Shown one piece after another: positions 30,250 through 40,916 of a stretch of 64,000 nt of DNA (within the stretch, counting starts at the first letter, position 1; the number at the start of each line of letters is the position of its first letter). Both the position numbers and the translations under genes were made by a program. This DNA is from Aricia agestis (taxonomy: Eukaryota > Arthropoda > Insecta > Lepidoptera > Lycaenidae). The stretch is from positions 5,213,001 through 5,277,000 of the forward strand of contig NC_056427.1 in the NCBI RefSeq assembly GCF_905147365.1, written 5' to 3'. The notes under the pieces are model-generated. The model worked only from the letters and a program-made list of their open reading frames with translations, was not told where the DNA came from and did no database searches.

Positions 30250-30676
30250 GACTTAAGAGGGCGACTAACGCAAAAAATCAAACATCTTCCTTCTCTCTTC
30301 ACGCTCACGCCCGTCTTTCATATGCCAGGTGAAAAAGGACGATACGGAATCATGACCAAGTTAGTTTTTTCTTAATAACTCGATAAATATACAACATTTT
30401 AAAAATCCGCCAGGTCAGTGTCTCAATAATAGAATTTTATACAATGTGTTAAAATATTAACTTAGTTTAATGCACGGTTGCGGCAATATATGAATAATTC
30501 GTGAAAATTAGATGCATCTTTGAAAATTTGAAGATATCGTGTTTTCGCTCAGATCAAATTCTTGGAAATATAATAAATATATATAATGTAGTATCTAAGT
30601 TTAGAAAATGAAACAATTCAATGAATTAAGTAAAAAAATCGTCAATTTTGGGTTAGCCGCCCCCTTATGCGTGAAT
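30250..30676 (+). mobile_element. MITE-4 copy
   Basis: Ends TTAAGAGGGCGACTAACGC and GGTTAGCCGCCCCCTTATG are imperfect inverted repeats. The interior (CATATGCCAGGTGAAAAAGG; TTAATGCACGGTTGCGGCAA) recurs inverted at 45020-45443 and partly at 50395-50535. Confidence 0.7.
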
Positions 30677-31002
30677 CGGACAAACAGACGGACAGACACC
30701 TTTTTATTATTTATTGTTATTGACTATTGGTAATATTTAAACAAGTTAACCATACAGCACAATTATTAGCTTCTTTTATTTAAAACATTTGAAATTATAC
30801 TTTGTTAATTTGTAAGAATAGTAATATTTCATATTATATTGTAGTTTAAAAGCTAAACATTAATTACATGTTCAATTGGGCAAATGTGATTGTACCTTTG
30901 TCAACTCTACTAACATCTTTACTAACTCACATTTTGCAAATAAAGAAATTAAATTGAATTGAATATATATTTTTTGTGACATGCAGTAAGGATTGGTTGC
31001 GC
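30677..31002. other. AT-rich intergenic, possible LINE tail
   Basis: About 30868-30965 (TGTACCTTTGTCAACTCTAC then AATAAAGAAATTAAATTGAA) resembles a LINE 3' end. No coding part. Confidence 0.4.
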
Positions 31003-31482
31003 TGTGATATTTTTCCGGGATGAAAGTACCCTATGTCCTTTCCCGGGACTCAAGGCTAAGTCGGTTCAGCGGTTTTTTTTTTTATGAAATAAGGGGGCAA
31101 ACGAGCAAACGGGTCACCTGATGGAAAGCAACTTCCGTCGCCCATGGACACTCGCAGCATCAGAAGAGCTGCATGTGCGTTGCCGGCCTTTTAAGAGGGA
31201 ATAGGGTAATAGGGGCGGGTAGGGAAGGGAAGGGAATAGGGGAGGGTAGGAAAGGTAATAGGGTAGGGGCTTGGGCCTCCGGTAAACTCACTCACTCGGC
31301 GAAACACAGCGCAAGCGCTGTTTCACGCCGGTTTTCTGTGAGAACATGGTATTTATCCGGTCGAGCCGGCCCATTCGTGCCGAAGCATGGCTCTCCCACG
31401 TATAAACTCCCACGTAAATACGGTTTGGGCGTGAAGAGGTAACAGACAGACAGACACACTTTCGCATTTAGAATATTAGTAT
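31003..31482 (-). mobile_element. Helitron-like element interrupted by SINE-A
   Basis: TATTTTTCCGGGATGAAAG ... GTTCAGCGGTTT, then the SINE, then CGGTTTGGGCGTGAAGAGG ... CGCATTTAGAATATTAGTAT. Confidence 0.75.
31073..31420 (-). mobile_element. SINE-A copy 9, nested
   Basis: CGGTTT at 31070-31075 and 31421-31426 is the target duplication. The SINE 5' end is doubled (CTCCCACGTA twice, 31391-31417), perhaps from template jumping at the end of reverse transcription. Confidence 0.8.
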
Positions 31483-31660
31483 GTATATTTGTTCCTACAC
31501 GTCACAAAAGCTAAAATATTTTCAAATTCTGGATTCCGCCATTTTTGGAGTTACTCGTATGGAATGCACAAAATTCAAATATCCAACGCAGAAAATGCAT
31601 TGTACAATGTTTCATTTTTACCTGGCTAACCTTTGAGGTTTTAATCTAGTTTTGAGGCAC
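31483..31660. other. Intergenic, unassigned
   Basis: Nothing recognised. Confidence 0.4.
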
Positions 31661-31663
31661 TTA

Positions 31664-31821
31664 CGGCCGTTCCCAATATTTGATCTATCTCTGGTTTTGC
31701 CCTACTAGAGATAGTAATAGCTCACAATTGACATAAAATATATGTATCTAATGTCTAATGTGAGCTATTCCTATCTCTAGTAGGGCCAAACCAGAGATAG
31801 ATCAAATATTGGGAACCGCCG
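31664..31821. mobile_element. MITE-1 copy (Harbinger-type)
   Basis: Arms of about 75 bp: CGGCCGTTCCCAATATTTG, ATCTATCTCTGGTTTTGCCC, CTACTAGAGATAG. TTA flanks (31661-31663, 31822-31824). Nearly identical to 48345-48502, so the family moved recently. Confidence 0.85.
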
Positions 31822-31823
31822 TT

Positions 31824-31872
31824 AGACAACTTGCATTCGACTAGACACTGTCTAGTCGAATGCAAGTTGTCT
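31824..31872. repeat. Perfect 49-bp palindrome
   Basis: Two 24-base arms (AGACAACTTGCATTCGACTA onward) around one central C, with no mismatch. It directly abuts the MITE-1 target duplication and is otherwise unexplained. Confidence 0.85.
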
Positions 31873-33096
31873 ATATTCTATAAAAGTCTATAAAAATTGT
31901 GTTTTGGATTTAATATTTAAACGCAAAAGTGATATTCCTTTTTAACCGACTTCCAAAAAGGAGGAGGTTATATGTTCGGCTGTAGATATTTTTTTTAACT
32001 ACACTGTTGCCATTATCGAATAGAACTTGACTAAGTACCCAGGTTATGTCTCTTAAATAAGATGCTTAATTAAGCTTTCCATTACGTTACTACTAGATCT
32101 AAAGGTACCCGCTATTTACCGCGGGACTGTCCATTTTTCTATGACCCAACATCTGACTTTTTGGTAGAGAAAGTTTTCTGATATATTTGTGGAGACGATA
32201 GTAAATAATGTAATTCATGGACGGTCCCCTAAGGGTTCGTAACACTATCACTATCAGTCAAGAACCTCCAAGTAGGCCAAGAAGAGTATATTATTGTCTA
32301 CCATCCAATCGAGATGATGCCCGTAAACTACGATCAGCTGATAAAGTAGGGTGACCATGGGATTGAGCTTGGTGGGACATGTCCTTTAAGCCCCACTACA
32401 CGGATATAAATAATTGTCACCATGATTGAAAATCTGTATGGACATTGGCAACCATGTTATGACGAATATGTTCGTTATCACGTCTTGTTGGTGGTATATT
32501 ATCATTTTTTTTGCCATAAAAGCCACTCTTTTATATTTTACAAAACAAACAGTTTTCAAAAATACTGGTTATCAGACAAGATTTTGCCTGCTATGCTCGC
32601 ACAATTTAAACCCTTTTGAACTCGTAGGTGGTATTTAAAAAAATGTATTTGGACTTTGGAATCTCTCTTAGACAAAATATTATATTACTCACAGAGTAGA
32701 TATATTATAATGTTCCTTTTATTTGTGAAAGAGTTATTAAAATCGGCTCTATAGATTCAGAGATTTTTCTCTCATCTCATCTCTTCTTTCAAAAACTGGT
32801 GTTTTTTAAAATGCACACCAAAAATATACAATATTTCAAATATCAATTATTTATAAGTAATGTCACAAATTATGATTATTCATTTCAAAGTTTTAAATGG
32901 CTACCAAAAACATCATAATTTACCCAAAACTTTTATACGACCTAAAGGACTTTAATGGCTGCAGTTACCCGGGTTTTAACCCTGTTTGGACTTGTCCCGC
33001 AGTTTCGGGGATTGTGGTCACCCCGGCGAGACCGGTTGATTAATATGTCCGACAGTGACGTAGGGCTAAGTCATTCGTAGATACGGATGAATATAG
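31873..33096. other. Intergenic, unassigned
   Basis: About 31940-31985 (TTTTTAACCGACTTCCAAAA) is a common lepidopteran repeat block also seen at 1229-1260. Open frames near 32422-32638 show hydrophobic runs but no recognisable family and no splice context. No gene is called. Confidence 0.45.
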
Positions 33097-33262
33097 TTTT
33101 TTACTAGATACGTCCAAACCGCTGAACCGATTGTGCTGGAATTTGGTATGGTGATACTTTGAATCCCACAAAACGACATATAATACTTTTTATCCCGGAA
33201 AAATGTACGGTTCCCGCGTGATTAACGAATGTCTTCGCAACAGAGTTGCGAGCGTCATCGAG
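33097..33262 (+). mobile_element. Helitron-like element, 5'-truncated
   Basis: CCAAACCGCTGAACCGATTG ... GGAAAAATGTACGGTTCCCG ... GAGCGTCATCGAGT (end close to CATCTAGT). Confidence 0.7.
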
Positions 33263-33282
33263 TAAATCCATAATCCATATAT

Positions 33283-33400
33283 TATATACTAATATTATAA
33301 ATACAAAAGTGTGTCTGTCGGTCTGTCTGTCTGTTACCTCTTCACGCCCAAACCGCTGCACCGATTTTGCTGTTTGGTATGGAGATTTTTGGGATGCCTA
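33283..33400 (+). mobile_element. Helitron-like element, 5' half
   Basis: ATACTAATATTATAAATACA, GTGTGTCTGTC repeats, CACGCCCAAACCGCTGCACC. It follows the previous copy by 20 bp in the same direction. Confidence 0.7.
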
Positions 33401-33579
33401 AAAAAAATTTTAAACCTACTTAACTTGTGTATTCATATATTTTACTATTTGCGGACGATATGAAAATTCACAAAATCATCAAAAGCATTTCTGACAGTTA
33501 CTTGCTCCAAAGTGACCTTAATAGATTTGAAAATTGTTGCTATCGCAATAAACTTCAATTAAATGTATCAATTTTTTAT

Positions 33580-33901
33580 ATTTTTTTATTATGAAATAAG
33601 GGGGCAAACGAGCTAACGGGTCACCTGATGGAAAGCAACATCCGTCACCCATGGACACTCGCAGCATCAGAAGAGCTCAGGTGCGTTGCCGGCCTTTTAA
33701 AAGGGAATAGAGTAATAGGGGAGGGTAGGGATGGGAAGGGAAGGGAATTGGGGATGATAGGGAAGGAGATTGTGCCTCCGGTAAACCCACTCACTCGGCG
33801 AAACGCGGCGAACTCGGCGAAGCGCAAGCGCTGTTTCACGCCGGTGGTATTTCTCCGGTCGAGCCGGCCCATTCGTGCCTAAGAATGGCTCTCCCACGTA
33901 T
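33580..33901 (-). mobile_element. SINE-A copy 10, rearranged
   Basis: A short extra repeat around 33800-33825 (CGGCGAA repeated) and a deletion just before GGTGGTATTTCTCC mark this copy as older or rearranged. Confidence 0.85.
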
Positions 33902-34645
33902 ATATATTTAAGATTAATATAGTTTGACACATTTTTGCTGATTTGTATAATGATTATCTCATGTGGAGGCTTGTCATTAGCTATTTAGTTATCTAAATTA
34001 TTGTACTAGCTATTTAAGTTATTTATCTGTAAGCCTTCTGAATATAAAATAAAATAAAAAAATAAAAAATAAAATAAATAAAAACTTTTACCTAGCATAT
34101 TATATCGTAAAACGTGTCCTGTTCAAAAATTCGTAAGACCCTAATTACCTGCCTGCTCCACCAGGCGTAGCATGGTCACCATAGAAACGGTTTCTTTCGA
34201 CGGAATAATAGACAAAGAGACAGTTAGACAATGGAAATCCGCCATTTTGTCGATAAAATCTGTCAGTATGTCGATTCTTTCCCATTTCTACTGTTGTTAT
34301 GGTATGCCTGCAGCTGCTCTAACTTCTGCCACCGCTTCTGGAATGTTTTGGCACCTCTACACCTTCTTGGCTCTAGGTCTGCTCTGATAGATTGGCGCTT
34401 TGTACACCGATGGAGTTCTTTGTAAGGCTCTGAATAGGACATCAGTCATTTTGTCAGGTGACCTGAAATTACTAGGTATTGTCTAGGTCCTAGGATATAT
34501 TTTGTTGCTAACTAACTTGGTTTTCATAAAATGTGTTTTAATCAATAAAAAATAATTTCTGTCTGTCTGTCCGTTTGTTGTCTCTTCATGCATCAAATTC
34601 TGGATTTAGATGAAAAAAACTTTGAGAGACGGGAATGGAAATAAA
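33902..34645. other. Intergenic, unassigned
   Basis: Two overlapping frames (34172-34387, 34231-34425) are not recognised and overlap out of frame, so at most one could be real. About 34555-34640 carries CTGTCTGTC and a decayed Helitron-like block. Confidence 0.4.
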
Positions 34646-35053
34646 AATCGGCCAAGTGCGAGTCGGATTTGCGCACATAGGGTTCCGTACCGATACAGAG
34701 CAAGAATAGGCTAAAATTGTGTTTTTTTTGTATGGCCCCCTTAAATTTTTATTTTATTTTAGTATTATTATTAAATATTAAAGTACACAATTAACAAAAG
34801 CATGTGTGAAAAATTCAAGTGCCTACCTCTTGCCATTATTGATATAGAGCGAAGAAGGCTGAAAAAATCACGTTTATGGGAGTTTTCAGTATTTGTTGTT
34901 ATAGCGGCAACAGATAGACACAATCTGTGAAAATTTCAAGAAGTCTAGCTATAGCGGTTCTTGAGATACAGCTTGGAGACAGACAAACGGACAGACGTCG
35001 AAGTCTTAGTAATAGGGTCTACGTTTTTACCCTTTGGGTATGGAACCCTAAAA
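34646..35053 (+). repeat. Repeat P, full copy
   Basis: It starts AATCGGCCAAGTGCGAGTCG, has GGGTTCCGTACC early, then GACAGACGTCGAAGTCTTAG and ends TTTTACCCTTTGGGTA-GGAACCCTAAAAA. Other long copies: 51496-52106 and 63359-63802; fragments near 36053, 36830, 43511 and 62367. Non-coding; class unknown to me. Confidence 0.7.
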
Positions 35054-35354
35054 AGAGTCTTTGACCTGAAAAATGCAGCAAACGGAATTCTTCGTAATAG
35101 ACTTGCGAGAAACATTTAGTAATAAATATCTTTCTTGAAAGTCCTGGGTTCGATTTCCACTGACAACAAAATAGTTTTTTTTGAAAAATTGGTTTTCCGG
35201 AATCCTCATTTTCCGGTATCCGGAGTCGTTAGATGCCAAAAAAGGCAATGAGTCAACAAAAAACATGCAACATCATCACAATTACGATAGACAAATGAAG
35301 ATAGAAAATGGAGCTGAAACAAAAACAATTAACAACACCGAAATAACCAGAGCC
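35054..35354. other. Intergenic, unassigned
   Basis: CTGGGTTCGATTTCCAC near 35144 looks like a lone B box. No gene. Confidence 0.4.
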
Positions 35355-35640
35355 TGGGAATTGACATAAGCGTTCGTTAATATGACGTTAACGTTTGACT
35401 CATCTTATGTCAATTCCATACATTTTGATCGCCGATTCTATAAAGAAGCGATGAAGAAAAGATCTTGGCTCACCCCCCAGAGCCTGTAGCCTGTACTTTA
35501 TCGCTTCTCTAGAAAATCGCCGATCAAAATGTAGGGAATTGACATTAAATGAGTCGAACCTCAACTTCATACGAACGCTTACGTCAATTGCGTACATTAT
35601 GATCGGCGATTCTATTAAAAAGCGATAAAGAAAACATCTT
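35355..35640. mobile_element. Multi-armed foldback element
   Basis: TGACATAAGCGTTCG at the left pairs with CGAACGCTTACGTCA at about 35571-35585. Inside, a block CATACATTTTGATCGCCGAT occurs in both orientations and a third time at about 35590-35630. Confidence 0.6.
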
Positions 35641-35687
35641 GCCTAAAGGTCCAGTTTCGATGACGGTGGTCGGTTTTATTGAAAGCT

Positions 35688-35885
35688 AGATGATGCCCCC
35701 AAAATTCGTTTTTCACGTTTCACGCGAGAACCGTACATTTTCCAGTATAAAAAGTACATCCTATGGCCTTCCCCGGGACTTAAAATATCTCCATACCAAA
35801 TCTCAGCAAAATCGGTTCAACGGTTTGGGCGTGAGGAGGTAACAGATAGACGGTCAGTCAGACATCCAGACAGACAGACACACAG
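35688..35885 (-). mobile_element. Helitron-like element
   Basis: AGATGATGCCCCCAAAATTC ... CCGGGACTTAAAATATCTCC ... TTTGGGCGTGAGGAGGTAAC ... CAGACAGACAGACAC. Starts near CTAGATGA (minus-strand 3' end). Confidence 0.7.
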
Positions 35886-35910
35886 ATGGATAGACTGATT
35901 TTAGATTTTA

Positions 35911-36046
35911 TAATGCCAAACTCCCAAGTGTGTGCGCAGTAAACAAGACTCTCCGTTTACCCTCATAGCCCAGTGGACGACCGACACGACCGGCGAGAGA
36001 TCAGGCGCAGAACTTTACATGCCCATCCGACGCATGGATCCAAATG
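35911..36046 (-). mobile_element. SINE-B fragment
   Basis: CCCAAGTGTGTGCGCAGTA, CGACCGGCGAGAGATCAGG, CATGCCCATCCGACGCATGG. Confidence 0.7.
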
Positions 36047-36052
36047 TGAGAA

Positions 36053-36180
36053 AATCTTTCAAATCAGCAAAGTGCGAGTCGGACTCGCGAGCGAAGGATG
36101 CCGTTATAAAGCAAAAATAGGCAATAAAACCGGCCAAGTGCGTATCGGGCCACGCGCAATATAGGGTACTACCGCTAGTT
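36053..36180 (+). repeat. Repeat P fragments
   Basis: AAGTGCGAGTCGGACTCGCG at about 36068 and a second GGCCAAGTGCG start at about 36131. Confidence 0.6.
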
Positions 36181-36208
36181 TTTGATAATTTTTGTATTGT
36201 CAATCATT

Positions 36209-36527
36209 GTTTTTATGAAAGAAGGGGACAAACGAGCAAACGGGTCACCTGATGGAAAGCAACTTCCGTCGCCCATGGACACTCGCAGCATCATAAGAGC
36301 TGCAGGTGCGTTGCCGACCTTTTAAGAGGGAATAGGGTAATAGGGGAGGGTAGGGATGGGAAGGGAAGGGAATAGGGGAGGATAGGGAGGGGAATTGGGC
36401 CTCCGGTAAACTCACTCACTCGGCGAAACACAGCGCAAGCGCTGTTTCACGCCGGTTTTTTGTGAGAACGTGGTATTTCTCCGGTCGCGCCGGCCCATTC
36501 GTACCGAAGCATGGCTCTCCCACGTAT
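36209..36527 (-). mobile_element. SINE-A copy 11
   Basis: Full length; poly(A) end at 36209, 5' end CCCACGTATA at about 36520. Confidence 0.85.
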
Positions 36528-37128
36528 AATATACATTCATTATGAATGTATACTTATCTAGACACGCGGTTGCGTGTCAAGCCAAGTTCAAGTAAAACAG
36601 AATCTTCATATTTCACAAATGTATCCCTAAATCGGAAAATGTTATTTTTAAAAAACCTATCCAACAACACCCTATACGGTGGGGTGGACACGAAAAAAAA
36701 ATCATCACCGCTTAATGTGTAGGGAAGGTACCATTTTATATATATATTTTATATATACTTATATACCATTTTGTCGGCATCATTAATATTATGTGCATTT
36801 ATACCGAATTATAACTTTGTAGGTCCTAAAGTCTCTGAGTAAAACCACGGATAGCCAGACAGACGGACAGACAGACGGATAGACAGTAGCGAAGTCATAG
36901 AAATAGGGTCCCGTTTTTACCCTTTGGATACTGAACCCTAAAAGACGATGATGATGATGATAATGATAATGAAACCATAATTATAATAGCAAAGGGTTGC
37001 CTCTAATTGGAGAACTTTGCCAATTATAATATCAAATTGAAATTTTCTTAGCAATAATAATTAATCTAAAGAATGTTTTGTAATATCATAATTGAAATAA
37101 TAATTGTTTTTTATATTATTTTAAAGCA
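36528..37128. other. Intergenic with repeat P 3' part
   Basis: About 36830-36943 is the 3' half of repeat P (GACGGACAGACAGACGG; TTTTACCCTTTGGATACTGA). A GATGAT run lies at 36949-36971. The rest is AT-rich and unassigned. Confidence 0.5.
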
Positions 37129-37279
37129 TCCATACTAATTATTATACATGCGAAAGTGTGTCTGTCTGTCTGTGTATTACCTCATGACGCTTAAACCGTT
37201 AAACTGATTTTGCTGAAATTTTGGTTGGAGATTCTTGTCTGAGTCCCGGAGAAGGAAATGGGATACTTTTTATTTTATA

Positions 37280-37537
37280 CATTGTGTAACAAAAATAAGT
37301 TATAATACTTTAGGGTGTGTACGTGTTCCTTGTAGAGAGTTAACTGTGAAAGTAGCAGCTCTGAAAGACGAAAAATTTTTTTCACTTTTGTATGGGCAAG
37401 GGCCCGAGCGTCACCAGTTTCCCCATACAAATGTGAAAAAAAAATTGGTCTTTCAGCGCTGCTACTTTCACAGTGAACTCTCTACAAGGAACACGTACAC
37501 ACCCTAAATTATTATCACTTATTTTTGTTACACCCTG
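37280..37537. mobile_element. MITE-2 copy
   Basis: Arms of about 100 bp: TGTAACAAAAATAAG, GTGTACGTGTTCCTTGTAGA, GAAAGTAGCAGC. TA duplications at 37278-37279 and 37538-37539. Confidence 0.85.
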
Positions 37538-37560
37538 TATATAAACTTATTTTGGCGCTT

Positions 37561-37840
37561 GGACGCCTCCGTGGTCTAGTGGTATAGAGCGCGGCTCTTG
37601 ACTCGGAGGTCGTGGGTTCGATTCCCGCGTTGGAAACATGTTATTTCCAAGTATGGTTAGGACAATGCAGGCTGATCACCTGATTGTCTGACAAGTAAGA
37701 TGATGACCGGTCGTGTCGGTCGTCCGTCCCACTGGGTTATGAGAGTAAAGGAATAGAGAGTGCTCTTGTGTACTGCGCACATACTTGGGCAATGAAACCG
37801 GCCACCGTCACCGAAACCGGTGTGGGAGCTATTATTATTA
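37561..37840 (+). mobile_element. SINE-B, internally deleted
   Basis: A perfect 12-bp target duplication TATTTTGGCGCT flanks it (37548-37559, 37841-37852). Head, A box TGGTCTAGTGG and B box GGTTCGATTCC are intact. Two body blocks are missing. Confidence 0.9.
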
Positions 37841-37899
37841 TATTTTGGCGCTACAGATTGTGGGCGTCATCTAGTAATATTATTAAAATCCTACCTTTA

Positions 37900-37968
37900 A
37901 TCGCCTTGGTTCAGTGGTTTAAAGCGAATCTGCCCTTATCTTAGGTTCGATTCCCGAGAGTATAGCGG
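37900..37968 (+). mobile_element. tRNA-like SINE head of another type
   Basis: GCCTTGGTTCAGTGGTTTAA and GGTTCGATTCCCGAGAG give A and B boxes. The arms do not close into a cloverleaf. Confidence 0.5.
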
Positions 37969-38204
37969 ACCTAAAATGGTCATTTTGCAATTCCTCTCAA
38001 ATAAATTCAGTGAATGAATTGTCAAAACTTTCATGTCGAATGTCAAATTAGTAAGAATTACTAGACATAATTTGCAAGCAGAGTCACCATTTTTACAATT
38101 TTAAAAAATGTATCATATTATTATGATTCATAGTGACCATTTTAGCTCCGCAGATGTAAAGAAAAATTCTTGACGGTGTCGTGTAGGGTATCAAATGAAA
38201 GGTA

Positions 38205-38376
38205 AAAATATGACACCCACAACTCCGTTGCGTCAAAATTCGTTTATCGCGCGGGAACCGTACATTTTGCGGGATACAAAGTGTCCTACATCCTTTACCG
38301 GGACTCAAAGTAAATCCATACGAAATTCCAGCAAAATCAGTTCACCAGTTTAAGCGTGAAGAGGTCACAGACACCT
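38205..38376 (-). mobile_element. Helitron-like element
   Basis: ATGACACCCACAACTCCGTT ... CGCGCGGGAACCGTACATTT ... CCGGGACTCAAAGTAAATCC ... GAAGAGGTCACAGACACC. The 5' end is missing. Confidence 0.7.
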
Positions 38377-39142
38377 TGCTACAATGAGTTTCTAAAATAC
38401 AAGAGTAGCAACATCATACAAACGATTCTCAGAAATGCGTAACCACTTAGTTCAAAAGACAATGTCAAGCAGCATTGACAGAATCAAATTTTAATGTACG
38501 TGCAGCGTGAAGATGTGTAATGAAGATAAGAGTGTGGGAGATAGAGGGGTGGATTTTCTATGGCTACATGTGCTATCTATTGTCACGTTAACGTTATTTT
38601 AAATCAAATAAAAAGATAATTCGAAAACTTTTGAATTTTTACGTTTTTTTACTACGTCCCGCTTTTGACGGAAGAATCCCGCTTTTTCACTCAAGTTCCT
38701 AAGTCCCGACTTGGTACAAAAAATATCTGGCAACGCTGATGTCAAGTCATAATATAGTTATTATGTCATTATGTAAGGCAGATATGCCTGCAGGCATCTT
38801 CGATGTGGCAACGCGTTGCTGCCGTAAACTGCCAATCTAGTTACGTTAGTAACATAGAATATCATTGCCTCGCTAGTAAAAATACTTTCAGCAATGATTT
38901 CAAACACAAATGTGATTCTAACGAACTGAAAATAGCTTTTATAAATCACAAAATGTCAGATGTGAGACGTTTTAACGAGAACATTAAACATTCTTTAGAA
39001 ATTTCTTGCATAAACAATTAGCGAGATGATCTTAGCCATATGGTATCAGCATCACAAACGCCAAAACAAGTGTGGGGGTACCCATGATTAGCCTTACACT
39101 GCATCGTGCTATCGAAATTTCGGAGAACGAACGGACGGACAA
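38377..39142. other. Low-copy intergenic with an unrecognised frame
   Basis: This is one of the longest stretches with no repeat recognised here. The plus frame 38803-39021 (72 aa, MWQRVAAVNCQSS..., ending SLEISCINN) has no domain I know and no visible splice sites or promoter. It may be an old LINE piece. Confidence 0.4.
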
Positions 39143-39545
39143 GATATAATATATTACTAGAGATCGCCCAATGAACCAAATTCGACCTTAAATTTAATTA
39201 TCTTCTTTTTTTCGCTCCCCGTTTAAAATATTGACTATTTCAGATTAACTTAATAAAAAGAACAACAATCCAATTTTAATTTCATAACAGATTTCAAACA
39301 AACAAAAGAGTATAATTCGTATGTATAGGCTTGTCATTCAAAAAGATGGTAGTGTGCACATTGTAGTGTGTGTAATGTTTTATTTGTTAAATAAATGTAT
39401 GATAAAAGCATAATTTCAAAATAATATTAGCTCGATGCACTCCTTCAGCATATAAACTATAAGTGTGCAAAATTTCAATCACCTACGTTTCCGCATTTTT
39501 CGTCAAAAGCGATCCAAAGATTTTCGCTCGCGTATTAATAACCTA
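39143..39545 (+). repeat. Repeat Q copy
   Basis: ATTACTAGAGATCGCCCAAT ... GAGTATAATTCGTATGTATA ... TCGATGCACTCCTTCAGC ... GCTCGCGTATTAATA. A second, longer copy is at 60814-61312. Confidence 0.7.
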
Positions 39546-39665
39546 ATGACAATTGCGTACAAATCAGAATATTGACAGAAATATTGTCAAATTATATCAC
39601 GCAAAACATTTTGTTGACCGTCTATGCTAGTGCTGCCTCTGGCGTGAAAACGATGCAGTAATATA
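39546..39665 (+). repeat. Repeat R copy, diverged
   Basis: ATATTGACAGAAATATTGTC and GCTAGTGCTGCCTCTGGCG. Confidence 0.55.
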
Positions 39666-40485
39666 TCCTACTAATAGTTTTGTTCCTGCAAAAATGTACG
39701 ATTCCTCTGCGTTAAGGTGACGCCGCGTTAAAGTAAAAAACCGTGTTGGATATGTTTTAGATTGCTTGTTTTCTATGAGAGGCCGGCCCGGCTTCTCATA
39801 GAAAACAAGCAGCAAAAAACACAAAAAATGGAAAGGGCGTAATCGACAAAATGGTTTTTGTCGTGTAATTTAAAAATCATAAATACATTTCATATAAGCT
39901 ATGGGCAAATTAAAGTGTGTGCTTGAACCAATTTATGTACAAATTTTGGAAGCTTAAATCACTCCCCTCTGTTGGCAAAATAGGAAGCCCTTTTTTTACA
40001 GAGGTCTTTTTGATTGATTATTCTGTGTTATAAAAGTTGACCAATCGTGTTATGCTATGGGTAATTCAAAGACAAAGACATGATGAATACTGACAATGAA
40101 CTTTAATTTCTTAGCTTTAGTCTTTGCTGAGAAAAATCAATATCGCTACAGCCAAATAATCAAGGCGTCGCCCTAATCGAATTTCTGCCCAACAGAATTG
40201 CCTATTCTGGTCAAGCAATAAATAATTTGGACCTCAACGTCCCTACGTTAAGAAACAAGTGAGTTACAATGCTAATGGACTTGTTATGTTTCGGCAGCGG
40301 TCCCCAAACTGTGGGGGGTACCACGTGTACAACGTTGTTAATGGTTGTCGGGGACATTTTCGTAAATAATACTTAATATTATTGTCTTAGATGACGCTTG
40401 CGACTTCTTTGCAAGAAAATCTTTGACCGCAAGTTTAGCTATCAAATGAGACCTATTTAACACGCTTTTGTGAGCTTGGGCTGAA
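39666..40485. other. Intergenic with a hairpin
   Basis: GCTTGTTTTCTATGAGA and its exact reverse complement form a hairpin at about 39762-39808 around a GC-rich loop. About 40395-40475 shares GCTATCAAATGAGACCT with the interior of MITE-3. No gene. Confidence 0.5.
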
Positions 40486-40779
40486 TTTTTTTTTTATAAA
40501 ATAAAGGGGGCAAATGAGCAAACGGGTCACCTGATGGATACCAACTTCCGTCGCCCATGGACACTCGCAGCACCAGAAGAGCTGCAGGTGCGTTGCCGGC
40601 CTTTTAAGAGGGAATAGGGGAGGGAAGGGAAGGGAATAGGGTAGGGGATTGGGCCTCCGGTAAACTCACTCACTCGGCGAAACACAGCGCAAGCACTGTT
40701 TCACGCCGGCTTTCTGTGAGCCCGTGGTATTTCTCCGGTCGATCCGGCCCATTCGTGCCGAAGCATGGCTCTACCACGT
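40486..40779 (-). mobile_element. SINE-A copy 12
   Basis: Diagnostic variants (TCGATCCGGCC, CTCTACCACGTT, GAGCCCGTGG) are shared with copy 17. The 75 bp beyond its 5' end (40780-40855) are also shared with copy 17. Confidence 0.85.
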
Positions 40780-40916
40780 TACGTTTTTGACGTCCAGTCG
40801 GTACTTATGGGCATGTTGTCAATTTAATCCCTTAGAAAGATGCTTGTGTAAACCTAGATGCTTGTGTGTCATCTAGACATTTTATAAAACGATGTTGGCC
40901 CGTGGACAATACACAA

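Larger units (their letters stand above)
37129..37874 (+). mobile_element. Helitron-like element split by two insertions
   Basis: It starts A|TCCATACTAATTATTATAC and ends GGGCGTCATCTAG|T (37871-37874). MITE-2 (37280-37537) and SINE-B (37561-37840) lie inside. Without them about 200 bp remain, the family's normal length. Confidence 0.8.

Noticed and set aside
32422..32638. Small membrane protein from the overlapping frames
   Set aside because: Hydrophobic runs come from AT-rich sequence; two frames overlap and neither is supported.
34172..34425. Two overlapping host exons
   Set aside because: The frames overlap in different phases, lack recognisable domains and show no convincing splice sites.
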